DNA from: Bacteroidota bacterium
Lineage (GTDB): Bacteria > Bacteroidota > Bacteroidia > Bacteroidales > JAAUTT01
DNA: 64,000 bases
Reading direction: 5' to 3'
Assembly: GCA_020048915.1 (NCBI GenBank)
Contig: JAIFLU010000033.1
Location: 62,001-126,000 of the forward strand
Shown: in pieces, positions 1-8,163 of the stretch
Numbering within the stretch: position 1 is the stretch's first letter
Layout of the letters: each line of letters begins with the position of its first letter
The notes under the pieces: model-generated
Database searches by the model: none
What the model was told of the DNA's origin: nothing
What the model saw: only the letters and a program-made list of their open reading frames with translations
Translations under genes and position numbers: made by a program

Positions 1-484
1 AATAATCCAGCCTAGGTAGAAAAATGCATTTAAAAGTGAGGGAAGGGATTATTGATAATGCTGTAAATGTATAGATAAAACTTTCCTACATCAGCCTGTA
101 AATGCTGCAATTGTGTTTCAGCTGTTCATGGGTTTGCAGGAGTTTTAAAATCCGGGTTTTCATAACAAATTTATAATAGTTCCCTATACCAATAAACAGG
201 TATATTTTTTTTAAGAATTGTATTAATTACAAAACAATATTTAATGTCGTTTAGTTAAGGAAGACTCTTGTTTTTAATGCCTGCACTAACCCCTCGGTCC
301 CCAAAATGAGAAGGTCCGCGCTCGGTTCTCTTTAGGAAAATAAAAGGTGTGCGATGGTAAATTTCCACTAACTAAACGACTTTGAATCCCAAATAGAGAA
401 CTCTCAGGTAAATGGTTGGGTAAAACGTTAAATTGTAATTTGAGACTTTTTCATACCATTTTTTATTTTCTTAAGTGCAAAAAA
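1..484. other. AT-rich region without a recognisable gene
   Basis: No convincing coding sequence is visible. A 25-codon minus-strand reading frame (about 86-163) starts with ATG but matches nothing I recognise. The one clear structure is a 12-bp perfect inverted repeat bounding about 110 bp, listed separately. The stretch lies beyond the 3' end of a decayed GH3 gene, so it may be debris left by the event that removed the rest of that gene. Confidence 0.6.
246..380. repeat. 135-bp segment bounded by 12-bp perfect inverted repeats
   Basis: GTCGTTTAGTTA at 246-257 is matched exactly by its reverse complement TAACTAAACGAC at 369-380. The interior is about 111 bp, non-coding and locally more GC-rich than its flanks. 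No obvious target-site duplication lies outside the repeats, and no good Bacteroidota promoter (TAnnTTTG) is seen inside. It could be a small non-autonomous mobile element, an invertible segment, or chance. The repeats are seen directly; the role is unknown. Confidence 0.5.
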
Positions 485-973
485 TTATTTTGCAAACAAT
501 ACAGTCCGGCGCTCCATTTTTACAGGTTTTCCGGTTAGTTTACAACTGGCATTCAACCTGATGTCTGCTGATGATGCACCTATTTTAAATTCATATTCTC
601 CGGCATCAATCCTCCAAATGTTATCTGAATAATGTGCCAACTGCTGTGACGATACTTTAAAAGTTACTGTTTTCATTTCACCGGGTTTCAGGTCCACCCT
701 TTGGAATCCTTTTAATTGTATTGGCTTTAAAGGCTGGTTACTATTAGGTGAAATGTAAAGCTGCACAATTTCGGTTCCTTCTTTTGACCCTGTGTTTTTA
801 ATATTGCAAGAAACTTCAATATACCCGGCATTAGTTTTTACCGATGCAGGCACTATTATATTGCTATACACGACAGTTGTATAGGAAAGTCCGAAACCAA
901 ACGGATAACAATGGAATAAAAATCCTGCAAGGCTCGTAAATACAATCCTTATATCTCCGACATCTTTACTGCT
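485..973 (-). pseudogene. 3' remnant of a GH3 beta-glucosidase gene
   Basis: The open frame continues upstream of the ORF-track start without a start codon, up to a stop at 974-976. It encodes YPFGFGLSYT followed by a fibronectin type III-like domain of about 120 residues with IVQLYISP and KPGEMKTVTFKV. That is the normal C-terminus of GH3 enzymes, whose full length is about 700-800 residues. The whole catalytic part, with the SDW/SDY-type nucleophile region, is absent. The remnant overlaps the last codons of the adjacent epimerase gene by a few bases, which marks a deletion junction. It is very unlikely to make an active enzyme. In a working locus it would have released glucose from the non-reducing end of oligosaccharides. 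Confidence 0.8.
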
Positions 974-1910
974 TTATTAGTTTAATAGCTTCTTTGTTCA
1001 GGAAATCGATACATTGCATAAGTTCCCTATGCTGCCTGCTTCCCCAGCTTTCGTATTCGAGGGTTAGCACACCTTTGAATTTCTGCCTTTTTAGTTCTGC
1101 CAATAGTTTTGGGGCATTAAGTATACCAGTACCAAGAGGCACATCCTGCTTTTCGATGTTTAAATCTTTGAAGTGAACCGAATTAATATGGCCTTCAACT
1201 TTTTTCAGACAATCCAATGGTTTCAAACCGGAGCGATACCAATGACCCACATCGGTACACATGCCTATTTCAGGTGAATGTGGTTTTACAATACCCAGGG
1301 CAAAATCAGGATCCCAGAATTTATAATTCTCGTTATTTGATTTTTTGGGATGATTATGTACTGCAATTTTTATTTTATATTCCTTGCAAAGCCTTGCAGT
1401 GAGTTCCATTGCATCCTTATTGCCAGGATCGGGCTCTGTAGTTATTGTTTCTATGCCTAATTCTTTCGCCCAGGCAAACAGTTTACGAATATTTTCTTCG
1501 TTTCTAGGGAAAGGGTCGACCCAAATCGCAATAGCCGCAATGCCCGTTTCCTTTAGTTTGGCTTTTACCTTATCAAGACATGCTTTATCCATATCCGGAC
1601 CGCTTTTTTGAGGGATGTCTTTCGATACTTTTTGGTATGAAAGCATTTCGACATAATGCACGCCAAGACTTTGGATGCTGTCGAGTGCATCGAAAAAAGT
1701 TAGTTGGTTGTATGTCCAGCATTGGATGGCAACTTTCCAACCCAGTTGGGACATTGTTTTCTCATCAACGCCTTTGTATGGTGTATTTTGAGCATTAATG
1801 GTTTGTTGTGAAATACAAAAAACAAGAAACATTGCTAAAGCTGCTTGTTTGATATACCAACTAAAACGAATTCCGGAAGTTTCAATACAAGAAATAGTTA
1901 GTGTTTTCAT
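966..1910 (-). CDS. Exported sugar phosphate isomerase/epimerase-like TIM-barrel protein
   Basis: A 314-residue protein of the xylose isomerase-like TIM-barrel superfamily (AP_endonuc_2, PF01261). A long signal region ends near INAQN at about residue 41, so the enzyme is predicted to be periplasmic or surface-exposed. Conserved pieces of the metal-binding barrel are present in order: a Glu in TTEPDP, AVHNHP, TDVGHWYRSG, VHFKDL, LGTGI and LTLEYE. Family members isomerise or epimerise sugars, keto-sugars or inositols, and the substrate cannot be read from sequence. It lies 10 bp downstream of another family member and is the last intact gene of its run. A second copy of its C-terminus survives in the scar at 17.6 kb. 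In exported form, and with a DUF1080 protein in the same window, a role on 3-keto-sugars is an attractive inference. Confidence 0.85.
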   Translation of the reverse strand: MKTLTISCIETSGIRFSWYIKQAALAMFLVFCISQQTINAQNTPYKGVDEKTMSQLGWKVAIQCWTYNQLTFFDALDSIQSLGVHYVEMLSYQKVSKDIPQKSGPDMDKACLDKVKAKLKETGIAAIAIWVDPFPRNEENIRKLFAWAKELGIETITTEPDPGNKDAMELTARLCKEYKIKIAVHNHPKKSNNENYKFWDPDFALGIVKPHSPEIGMCTDVGHWYRSGLKPLDCLKKVEGHINSVHFKDLNIEKQDVPLGTGILNAPKLLAELKRQKFKGVLTLEYESWGSRQHRELMQCIDFLNKEAIKLIKQ

Positions 1911-1920
1911 TTTATTTAAT

Positions 1921-2883
1921 TTAATTGATTTTCAGGATATTATTAATGTATTCGATTGCCTTTTGGTTAGCAACATCAGGAGTATATTTGTTGCTTTCGT
2001 ATTCGATATCGATATAGCCTTTGTAGCCATCTTTTACCATAGCTTTTATACATTCCGCGAAATTGATGTCGCCCTCGCCAATGAGTTCGTTCGAGAAATC
2101 GCGGCGGGTAGAGCCATTGGTATTTGCTTTATCATACCAGCGCCCATCCTTGAAATGAGCATGTACAATATGCTCTCGGCAGGCGTTGTAAAAAGCAAGG
2201 GGGTCTTCGCCCATTGCAAAAACATTGCCGGCATCGAACACCAATTTAATGCCGGGCACTTCACGAACAACCCTTAGCATTTCAGCCGAAGTTGAAAGCG
2301 GACTGTGCCGGATGCTCTCGATGGTCAATGTTAAACCGGCAGCATTTGTCAGCACAATAGCCTCCTGCAAGCCATTTATCCAGTTAACACGGCATTCCTC
2401 GTCAGTCATTCCCGAATTTCCAGGTGTATGGATCATTACTTTATCGGTGCCTAAACGCTTTGCTATTTCAATGGCCTTTTTTACTTCTTCAATCCCGGCT
2501 TCCCTCTCAGCCTTTGTAGGTTTATTGAGTGGTGGAAAAAACGTGTAGCACACCACTTTTTGGCCATGCGCTTCCAATACTTTACGGATACTGTCGGGGT
2601 CCAAAGGCGAAAAAGAATGCGACACAATGTCGACTCCTTCAACACCAAGCTCCTGACCTACTTTACACATCTTTTGGAGGTCGAAATTGCCATCCTTTTT
2701 CCAATCCTGCCGGGCAAAAGTATAGGTCATAAGGGCAAATTTCATTTTATTAGCCTGCATCGAAGCGGCTTTCCCCTGTTGCGAATATGTCTCCTGCAAA
2801 AGGAAAGGAGCAAACATAATACCTGCAATAACCACAATGACGCCATAATAGCGGTAATAATTAATTTTACTTGTTGTTCTCAT
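1921..2883 (-). CDS. Exported sugar phosphate isomerase/epimerase-like TIM-barrel protein
   Basis: A 320-residue member of the same TIM-barrel superfamily as its downstream neighbour, but clearly diverged from it. The N-terminus has a hydrophobic segment (VIVVIAGIMFAPFLL) and a likely signal peptidase site after TYSQQ, giving export. Family metal-site motifs are TIESIRHSP (Glu), VFDAGN (Asp), VHAHFKDG (His) and IDIEYE (Glu). IGEGDINF is the usual loop before the last strand. Only 11 bp separate it from the three prime neighbour and 11 bp from the upstream Tat-type family member, so the three are almost certainly co-transcribed. Its first codons (MRTTSKINY) recur in a deletion scar at 17.77 kb, showing that this two-gene block once existed in a second copy. 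Substrate unknown. Confidence 0.85.
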   Translation of the reverse strand: MRTTSKINYYRYYGVIVVIAGIMFAPFLLQETYSQQGKAASMQANKMKFALMTYTFARQDWKKDGNFDLQKMCKVGQELGVEGVDIVSHSFSPLDPDSIRKVLEAHGQKVVCYTFFPPLNKPTKAEREAGIEEVKKAIEIAKRLGTDKVMIHTPGNSGMTDEECRVNWINGLQEAIVLTNAAGLTLTIESIRHSPLSTSAEMLRVVREVPGIKLVFDAGNVFAMGEDPLAFYNACREHIVHAHFKDGRWYDKANTNGSTRRDFSNELIGEGDINFAECIKAMVKDGYKGYIDIEYESNKYTPDVANQKAIEYINNILKIN

Positions 2884-2894
2884 AGTTTCGATTT

Positions 2895-3845
2895 TTAAAA
2901 AAACTGGATTCCTGTTGACCCGCCAATTGTTTTCAAGGTTATGGTTGCCTTTTCGTACTCCTCGCTGGTGTTCATGTGTTCCATCATGAGCGGAATATCT
3001 TTAAGCTTGCTCAAACATGTCAGGTAGGTTTTAAAATCAACTATACCTGTTCCGAGCATTACATCATCGAAATGGATGGTATAGGCATCCCGGAGTTTAA
3101 TATCCTTGGCATGGCAGTTTTTAATGTATGGCCCCAGCTTTTCGAAACATTCTTTTATCAGATCGCCGTTATTAAAGTATTTTGAAGGGGAGTTGATCAT
3201 GTTCACCGGGTCGAGGTTTACGGCCAGGGCTTTTCTGTCGATAGCTTTTATAAGGTCTAAGTACGAATCCACCGAATCGGGATAGCTCCAGGGCAAGGAT
3301 TCTAATGCGAAGAATGTTCTTGTCGGTTTGATTTCATCGATAATTTCCCTGGTAACTTGCACGATCATGTCGAAGGTTTCTTTCTTCAGATTATCGGGAT
3401 GTGGCCCAACAATGGAATTGCCGCGCGATCCGGTAACATTTACGCAACAATTGGCACCAATGAGTTCGGCAAGAGCCAACGAATCCTTACATTTTTTAAC
3501 CGCTTTTTTTCTGGCTTCCTCATCGCTGCTGATCGGGTTGCTCCAGGCTCCCACTTCAGCAATAACAATATTTGCTTCTTTGGCCGCTTTTTCAAACGAT
3601 TTGACGGTTTGCTCATCGGCGTCCACCGAAACCGGGCAAAGGGCAGCGCTGTACCTTTTTGCTTTTAGGGTTCTAACCCACTCATCAGGGTCTTTTAAAT
3701 CACCCCAAACAGGACCACCAAGGCGAATAAAGTTATTTCTGTCGGGATCAAAAGTACCAATACCCATAGCACTTTCCGCGAGCAATGCGGCTGAACCAGC
3801 TAAGCTTAGTTTTGTAAACTGTCGACGAGAGAATGTAGTTGCCAT
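2895..3845 (-). CDS. Tat-exported TIM-barrel isomerase/epimerase-like protein
   Basis: I choose the ATG at 3845 (MATTFSRRQF) over the TTG used in the ORF track. It puts a twin-arginine-type signal, SRRQFTKLSLAGSAALLAES, at the extreme N-terminus. The mature part is a PF01261-type TIM barrel with FALESLPWS (Glu ligand), AVNLDPVNM (Asp), CHAKDIK (His), MLGTGIVDF and MMEHM (Glu). Tat export suits an enzyme that folds around its metal in the cytoplasm. The gene starts 14 bp after the GH51 stop, so it probably belongs to the same transcript. It is the most divergent of the four family members here, which argues for different substrates rather than simple redundancy. Confidence 0.85.
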   Translation of the reverse strand: MATTFSRRQFTKLSLAGSAALLAESAMGIGTFDPDRNNFIRLGGPVWGDLKDPDEWVRTLKAKRYSAALCPVSVDADEQTVKSFEKAAKEANIVIAEVGAWSNPISSDEEARKKAVKKCKDSLALAELIGANCCVNVTGSRGNSIVGPHPDNLKKETFDMIVQVTREIIDEIKPTRTFFALESLPWSYPDSVDSYLDLIKAIDRKALAVNLDPVNMINSPSKYFNNGDLIKECFEKLGPYIKNCHAKDIKLRDAYTIHFDDVMLGTGIVDFKTYLTCLSKLKDIPLMMEHMNTSEEYEKATITLKTIGGSTGIQFF

Positions 3846-3858
3846 TATTTTCAATGTA

Positions 3859-5835
3859 TTACTTCATAGCTTTTATGCGAATAACCGTAAAAGAGTTTGG
3901 TTTAAGCGTATAATCCATTCCCGTACCTTTTATCGGTAATTCGGAAATTTGAGGTACAACTTCGTTGGGGTTATCGAGCGAGTTCTCGGCAGTAGCATCG
4001 GTGTGCCAAAGCGCAGTAACCTTCGCTATTTTTCCAAGTTTCTTAATTCCCTCGAAATTTATAGTTATAGGCAAGGGGGTTTGTTTCTTGCTAACAACTT
4101 TCACTATGTATTCGCCTACTTGCGTGTTGAAGCCGCCCAACGCCCATATTTCCTGCTCGTCGGGGTTGGTAACTTTTGGTACTGATGTTTCGAGCGTGTA
4201 ATCGGGGCGGTTATGCGCAAGTAGTTTTTGTACATAGTACGAACTGCGCCCTGCAACCCGAGCATTGTCAATAGCAATCATGTTTACCGGCCATGCAATA
4301 TCGTTTTCGTGGTAAAACAAGGGTGCATACGAACTCATTTTTACAATGTCGCTGTTGCGTTCCAAGCCAATAAGATAAGCAGCTTCGGCCAATGCCGCGG
4401 TTATATTCCCATTGCCAACGTTGGACGTAACACCATATTCGCCCACATAAATACTCGGGCTAGTGCGGTCGTAAGTGTCGTACTGCGAAACGTTTTTGAA
4501 AAAACTTTCGGGCGAACCGTACTTGTGGTGGTCGGTAATTTCAACTGTTCCGCCATCGACCTTATCGAAATTGCTGATGATATGTAAGTTTGGATATTTC
4601 GCTTTTATTGCATTGTAAAACAACTTGTAATTGTCGGCATACACCTTGCCACTGGCTTCGTTTCCTATTTCGATGTATTTCAGGCTGAAAGCTTCGGAGT
4701 GCCCATTGGCTACCCGCATGGCTCCCCATTTCGAATCGACAGAACCAAGGGCATATTCGAGGGCATCCATTGCTTCGTCAACAAACAGGTGAACATCTTC
4801 GGGCTTGGCAACTTCCGAGTTACGGTAATTATCGCTGAAACCGGGGTTACATACCCAAAGGGCATCGGCGCCAATGTCTTCGCATAATTGAAGGTATTCG
4901 TGAAAACCAAGACCATTGCTTGTCCAGTAGCCCCAAAGGTTCATGGTACCCTTGCGTTGGGCAATGTCGCCTATGGAGTTTTTCCATTGTATACGGTTGT
5001 CGAGGTTCAAGCCCCCTACAATTGCTCCTCCCGGGAATCTTACAAAAGAAGGTTTCAGGTCGGCAAGCAATTGCGCAGCATCGGCACGCATGCCGTTGGT
5101 GCGGTTTTTAAAGGTATTACGCGGAAACAAGGACACGATATCGAACCATACCGTGTCGGGTGCATTTAAATAAAAAGCCAAGCGCCCATTGGCATCTGAA
5201 GCATCGGGTGTAAATGAGCAAGTGTATTTTTTCCAGTTTTTGCCTATATCTTTCATGTCGGTTTGCGCGTATGCCTGATGACCGATGGCGCTTTCGAGTG
5301 CAACAGAAAGGCTTGAATTGTTATTTGTCCGGGCATAAAAAGATAAATCGTAGGTTTGACCTGCAATAAAATTCATCCCCCAAAAGCCATTGTTGGCCAC
5401 TCCCATCTTTCCTCCCGGGTTAGAGCATATAAGCCTCATCGAATGCGGGTTACGGTCGTTCAAGGCTCCGTCCGATACTTGTTTTATATAGCCTTGGGCA
5501 TTCCCTTTTTTAACAATCGACCAGCCATGCAGCGAATTTGTAAACCATTTACGCTCCTGCCAACTGTCTTTCGTTCTCAATAAATTTCCTGCCCAGAAGG
5601 CTCCTTTTGGTAAGGTGTTATATTCAAAATCGCGGTTGATAACCATTTCGGCATACAAACCGCCTTCGCCAGCGTGATTAATCTCTTCGAAAAAGATGCC
5701 ATAAAGGGTTTTGCTTACTTCTACTCCTTTTTTGTCAGCCGATATTGAAATAACCGTCGGCTGTGCAATTAACACGGCATAGAAAAAAATGGCTATTATA
5801 AAACTTAATGAATGCTTTAGTTGAATATTTGTCAT
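3859..5835 (-). CDS. GH51 alpha-L-arabinofuranosidase, exported
   Basis: About 658 residues from the ATG at 5835 (MTNIQLKHS); the GTG at 5880 used by the ORF track would bury the signal peptide. Signal peptide to about residue 25 (VLIAQP). The start of the catalytic region (TLYGIFFEEINHAGEGGLYAE) is followed by a carbohydrate-binding insert of CBM4/9 type (SFYARTNNNSSLSVAL, KNWKKYTCSF). The (beta/alpha)8 domain follows, with acid/base Glu in IGNEASG (about 393) and nucleophile Glu in VGEYGV (about 466), and finally the beta-sandwich C-terminal domain. It removes alpha-L-arabinofuranosyl side chains from arabinan, arabinoxylan or arabinosylated xyloglucan. Both catalytic residues are present and the length is normal, so it should be active. 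It is close-packed with the downstream TIM-barrel gene. Confidence 0.93.
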   Translation of the reverse strand: MTNIQLKHSLSFIIAIFFYAVLIAQPTVISISADKKGVEVSKTLYGIFFEEINHAGEGGLYAEMVINRDFEYNTLPKGAFWAGNLLRTKDSWQERKWFTNSLHGWSIVKKGNAQGYIKQVSDGALNDRNPHSMRLICSNPGGKMGVANNGFWGMNFIAGQTYDLSFYARTNNNSSLSVALESAIGHQAYAQTDMKDIGKNWKKYTCSFTPDASDANGRLAFYLNAPDTVWFDIVSLFPRNTFKNRTNGMRADAAQLLADLKPSFVRFPGGAIVGGLNLDNRIQWKNSIGDIAQRKGTMNLWGYWTSNGLGFHEYLQLCEDIGADALWVCNPGFSDNYRNSEVAKPEDVHLFVDEAMDALEYALGSVDSKWGAMRVANGHSEAFSLKYIEIGNEASGKVYADNYKLFYNAIKAKYPNLHIISNFDKVDGGTVEITDHHKYGSPESFFKNVSQYDTYDRTSPSIYVGEYGVTSNVGNGNITAALAEAAYLIGLERNSDIVKMSSYAPLFYHENDIAWPVNMIAIDNARVAGRSSYYVQKLLAHNRPDYTLETSVPKVTNPDEQEIWALGGFNTQVGEYIVKVVSKKQTPLPITINFEGIKKLGKIAKVTALWHTDATAENSLDNPNEVVPQISELPIKGTGMDYTLKPNSFTVIRIKAMK

Positions 5836-5889
5836 TTTAAGAATTAAATAGGAAAACTTATGAATCGTATTTGCCCTCACCCCAAATAT

Positions 5890-6942
5890 TTACAATTTAA
5901 TAACCCTGATTTTTACCGCGTAGGCATTCTGTGGATTTTTAACCAGCATTAAATCAATATCATCATCACTAAACCCATTTTCTTTTAAGGCCGGAATAAG
6001 ATCATTGAAAATATTGTTATAACCTCTGAATTTACCACCGTTTTCCTGTCCGGGATTGTACCACCCTGCATCGTGCGAAATCAATACCTTATGAAGCAGA
6101 TTTACTTTTTTCAGTTCTGTTAAAATTTTTGCATAGAAGGCAATACCTCTGGACTCATCTGATTGGTCTGATAACTTTTGAATATTGTCAAGGGAAATCC
6201 ATGCACCCTGTTTTGCCGCTTTAATATACCCTTCAATGGTGCCATGCTGAGCATGTGTCCATACAAAGGCTTCAGGAGATACTCCCTCATTTTTCAGAAT
6301 TTCCAGTTGTGCAAACGCAGGGTCATCGGTGCCGGTATGTGAAACAATAGTCAGACCAGTGGCTTTGTGTGCAATAGCCGCAGCTTTTACAAGCTTTGCA
6401 TGCATTGGTGATAAAGTGTCTTTTCTTTCCACTCCAATTTTAATGAATCCTGGAAAAATACCGGTGCCTTCAATCCCATTGTTAAACTCTTCGATCCAAA
6501 CTTTGGCAATATCTTCAGCAGTATCGTCAAAAGCATGTTTAGGAAAAAATTTATTGTCTCTTGCCCCATAATAACCGGTATTGGTAACAATATTGATCCC
6601 GGATTTTTCGGAAAGTTCTTTATACAATAAAGGATCGCGGCCCAGATAAGCAGGAGTGCATTCAAAGAATGTTTTTACACCATTTTTCTTCGCTTCCATT
6701 AAAAAAGGAAGGGCGCATTCAATCACTTTCGATTTTTCCCAACGATGGTACCCTGTGCTGTCGGCCCCGATAAAATCGACCAGAATATGCTCATGAATCA
6801 GGCAAATACCCATTTTTTCAACCGGGATTTCGCCTTTGACGGTGATAAGTTTTAATTCTTGGGTTTTACATGAAATTGAAAAACAAAGGATTACAAAAAT
6901 GAAAAACGAGAATGAGCTCTTACTGAATATTGTAAACTTCAT
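5890..6942 (-). CDS. Lipoprotein of the phosphotriesterase/lactonase family
   Basis: A 350-residue amidohydrolase-superfamily protein of the phosphotriesterase family (PF02126). All binuclear metal ligands are visible: HEH near residue 50, the bridging Lys in FIKIG, His in VSHTG, His in THAQH and Asp in SHDAG. The N-terminus ends in a plausible lipobox (CFSISC), so the enzyme is likely tethered to a membrane facing outwards. Most bacterial relatives are lactonases rather than phosphotriesterases, and several hydrolyse sugar lactones. That suggests it opens an aldonolactone to a sugar acid, the type of substrate expected for the enolase-superfamily enzyme at 19.2 kb; this link is inference. 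It starts 215 bp after the next TIM-barrel gene and ends 55 bp before the GH51 ATG. Confidence 0.85.
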   Translation of the reverse strand: MKFTIFSKSSFSFFIFVILCFSISCKTQELKLITVKGEIPVEKMGICLIHEHILVDFIGADSTGYHRWEKSKVIECALPFLMEAKKNGVKTFFECTPAYLGRDPLLYKELSEKSGINIVTNTGYYGARDNKFFPKHAFDDTAEDIAKVWIEEFNNGIEGTGIFPGFIKIGVERKDTLSPMHAKLVKAAAIAHKATGLTIVSHTGTDDPAFAQLEILKNEGVSPEAFVWTHAQHGTIEGYIKAAKQGAWISLDNIQKLSDQSDESRGIAFYAKILTELKKVNLLHKVLISHDAGWYNPGQENGGKFRGYNNIFNDLIPALKENGFSDDDIDLMLVKNPQNAYAVKIRVIKL

Positions 6943-7157
6943 GACAGATTATTTTTAAAATTCATTTTGTTGTAAATATACAATTTAACTATGCTTCTAA
7001 ATTCCACGACACCGGCTTTTCTATTCCTTATTTCCGAAGCCAGACTATTGACGTTGGAGATTTCCATTGCCGCCCCATTGAATACGATCCGGATGTCTGG
7101 ATATGCTTTTGCTTGAAATAATATCCAGCAGTAAAATTTTTTTTCTGTTGTCCTTAC
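6939..7157 (-). pseudogene. Possible decayed coding fragment between two genes
   Basis: The 216-bp spacer holds an open minus-strand frame that reads sensibly outside the neighbouring gene, with segments such as AYPDIRIVFNGAAMEISNV and RNRKAGVVEFRSIVKLYIY. It has no start of its own; in the ORF track it is joined to out-of-frame sequence of the TIM-barrel gene. The composition looks protein-like, but I recognise no family. It could be the tail of a deleted gene or a chance open frame. Confidence 0.25.
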
Positions 7158-7158
7158 T

Positions 7159-8118
7159 TTAATTAACAAGCTTCTTTGCCTGCTTCTCAACAAAGGCAAT
7201 ATTACGTGACATGTCTTCCTGAAGGGCAGGAGTATCATGTTCGAAATCAATTGTAACTGCACCCTTATAACCTTGGCGCGCAAGTTCTGCCAAGGATTCG
7301 GCACAAGCCCCTTGCCCCTCGCCGATGACAGTATTATTGCAAAAAAGTTCCCCTTTGGTCTGAATATCTTTGAGGTGGAAATTAAATATCCTGCCTTCAA
7401 GCTTTTTTAGGCACTCAACCGGATCGAGGTTTGAGCGGGCCCACTGTCCTCCGTCGGCTGTTGCTCCAACATAAGATCCTCGGCCATTAGACATTTCAAG
7501 CACTATTTCAGGACTCCAGTACTCCGAGCGTTCCCTCTGATGGTTATGAAGGGCCAACTTGACTTTATATTCTTCACAAAGCTCCTCAAGCATGTTTATA
7601 TACTCTTTTTTTTGGGGCGGTTCAGCTGTATAGACCACTGTTCCGAAATCCTTCCAGAAATCGAACAATCGTTTGGCCTGGTCGCGTTCGCCGGTAAAAT
7701 CAGTGAATATGGTGGGTACAGAAAGGCCATTATCGGCCAAACGGGCCTTGAGTTCTTTGCGGGCATCGCCGGGCATATTTTCATCTGCATTCATGCCGGG
7801 GCGTTTCGTGTCTAATTTCAAGTTGCTCCGAACTTCAAAATAATGAAGGCCTATCTCCGAAGCCATGTCCAAAGCCTCGAATAGTGAAAAGCGGCGGTAT
7901 GTATAACCTTGCACACTTACGCGCCAGCCCAGCTTATCGACATTAGGCAACTCAAGAGGCATTATGGGCTTCTTCACCTGTGCAAATACCGGCATGCGGG
8001 AAAGCAGCCCCAATCCAAGAGCCAGTGCTCCGCCTTTATATAGAAAATCGCGACGGTCAATTCCGGATTTTTGATTTTTGTTTTCTTCGAAAGAAACACT
8101 TGGTTTAGATGGTTTCAT
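7159..8118 (-). CDS. Tat-exported sugar isomerase/epimerase-like TIM-barrel protein
   Basis: A 319-residue PF01261-type TIM barrel. It has a twin-arginine signal, DRRDFLYKGGALALGLGLL, and a cleavage region near VFAQ. The mature protein resembles the 966-1910 protein more than the other two: LGWRVSVQGYTYRRF parallels LGWKVAIQCWTYNQL, and HNHQRE, ATADGGQWARSN, FHLKDI and VTIDFEHD follow at matching positions. The downstream gene encodes a lactonase-like lipoprotein and the upstream gene a FISUMP protein. This is the fourth exported member of one superfamily within 8 kb, which is unusual. Likely activity is epimerisation or isomerisation of an extracytoplasmic (keto-)sugar; the substrate is unknown. 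Confidence 0.85.
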   Translation of the reverse strand: MKPSKPSVSFEENKNQKSGIDRRDFLYKGGALALGLGLLSRMPVFAQVKKPIMPLELPNVDKLGWRVSVQGYTYRRFSLFEALDMASEIGLHYFEVRSNLKLDTKRPGMNADENMPGDARKELKARLADNGLSVPTIFTDFTGERDQAKRLFDFWKDFGTVVYTAEPPQKKEYINMLEELCEEYKVKLALHNHQRERSEYWSPEIVLEMSNGRGSYVGATADGGQWARSNLDPVECLKKLEGRIFNFHLKDIQTKGELFCNNTVIGEGQGACAESLAELARQGYKGAVTIDFEHDTPALQEDMSRNIAFVEKQAKKLVN

Positions 8119-8163
8119 GATTCAATATATTAATCTTATTTAATTGATTTCTTTGTAGTTAAA

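Noticed and set aside
86-163. 25-codon minus-strand ORF starting MKTRILKLLQ
   Set aside because: Short, no recognisable family, no clear ribosome binding site; likely chance.
1798-2277. 159-codon plus-strand ORF
   Set aside because: Lies fully across two well-supported minus-strand TIM-barrel genes; a shadow frame.
3328-3939. 203-codon plus-strand ORF
   Set aside because: Antisense to the Tat-type TIM-barrel gene, with no family resemblance.
7159-8118. AP endonuclease IV (DNA repair) as function of the TIM-barrel genes
   Set aside because: PF01261 also covers DNA repair enzymes, but export signals and carbohydrate context argue for sugar isomerase/epimerase-like roles.
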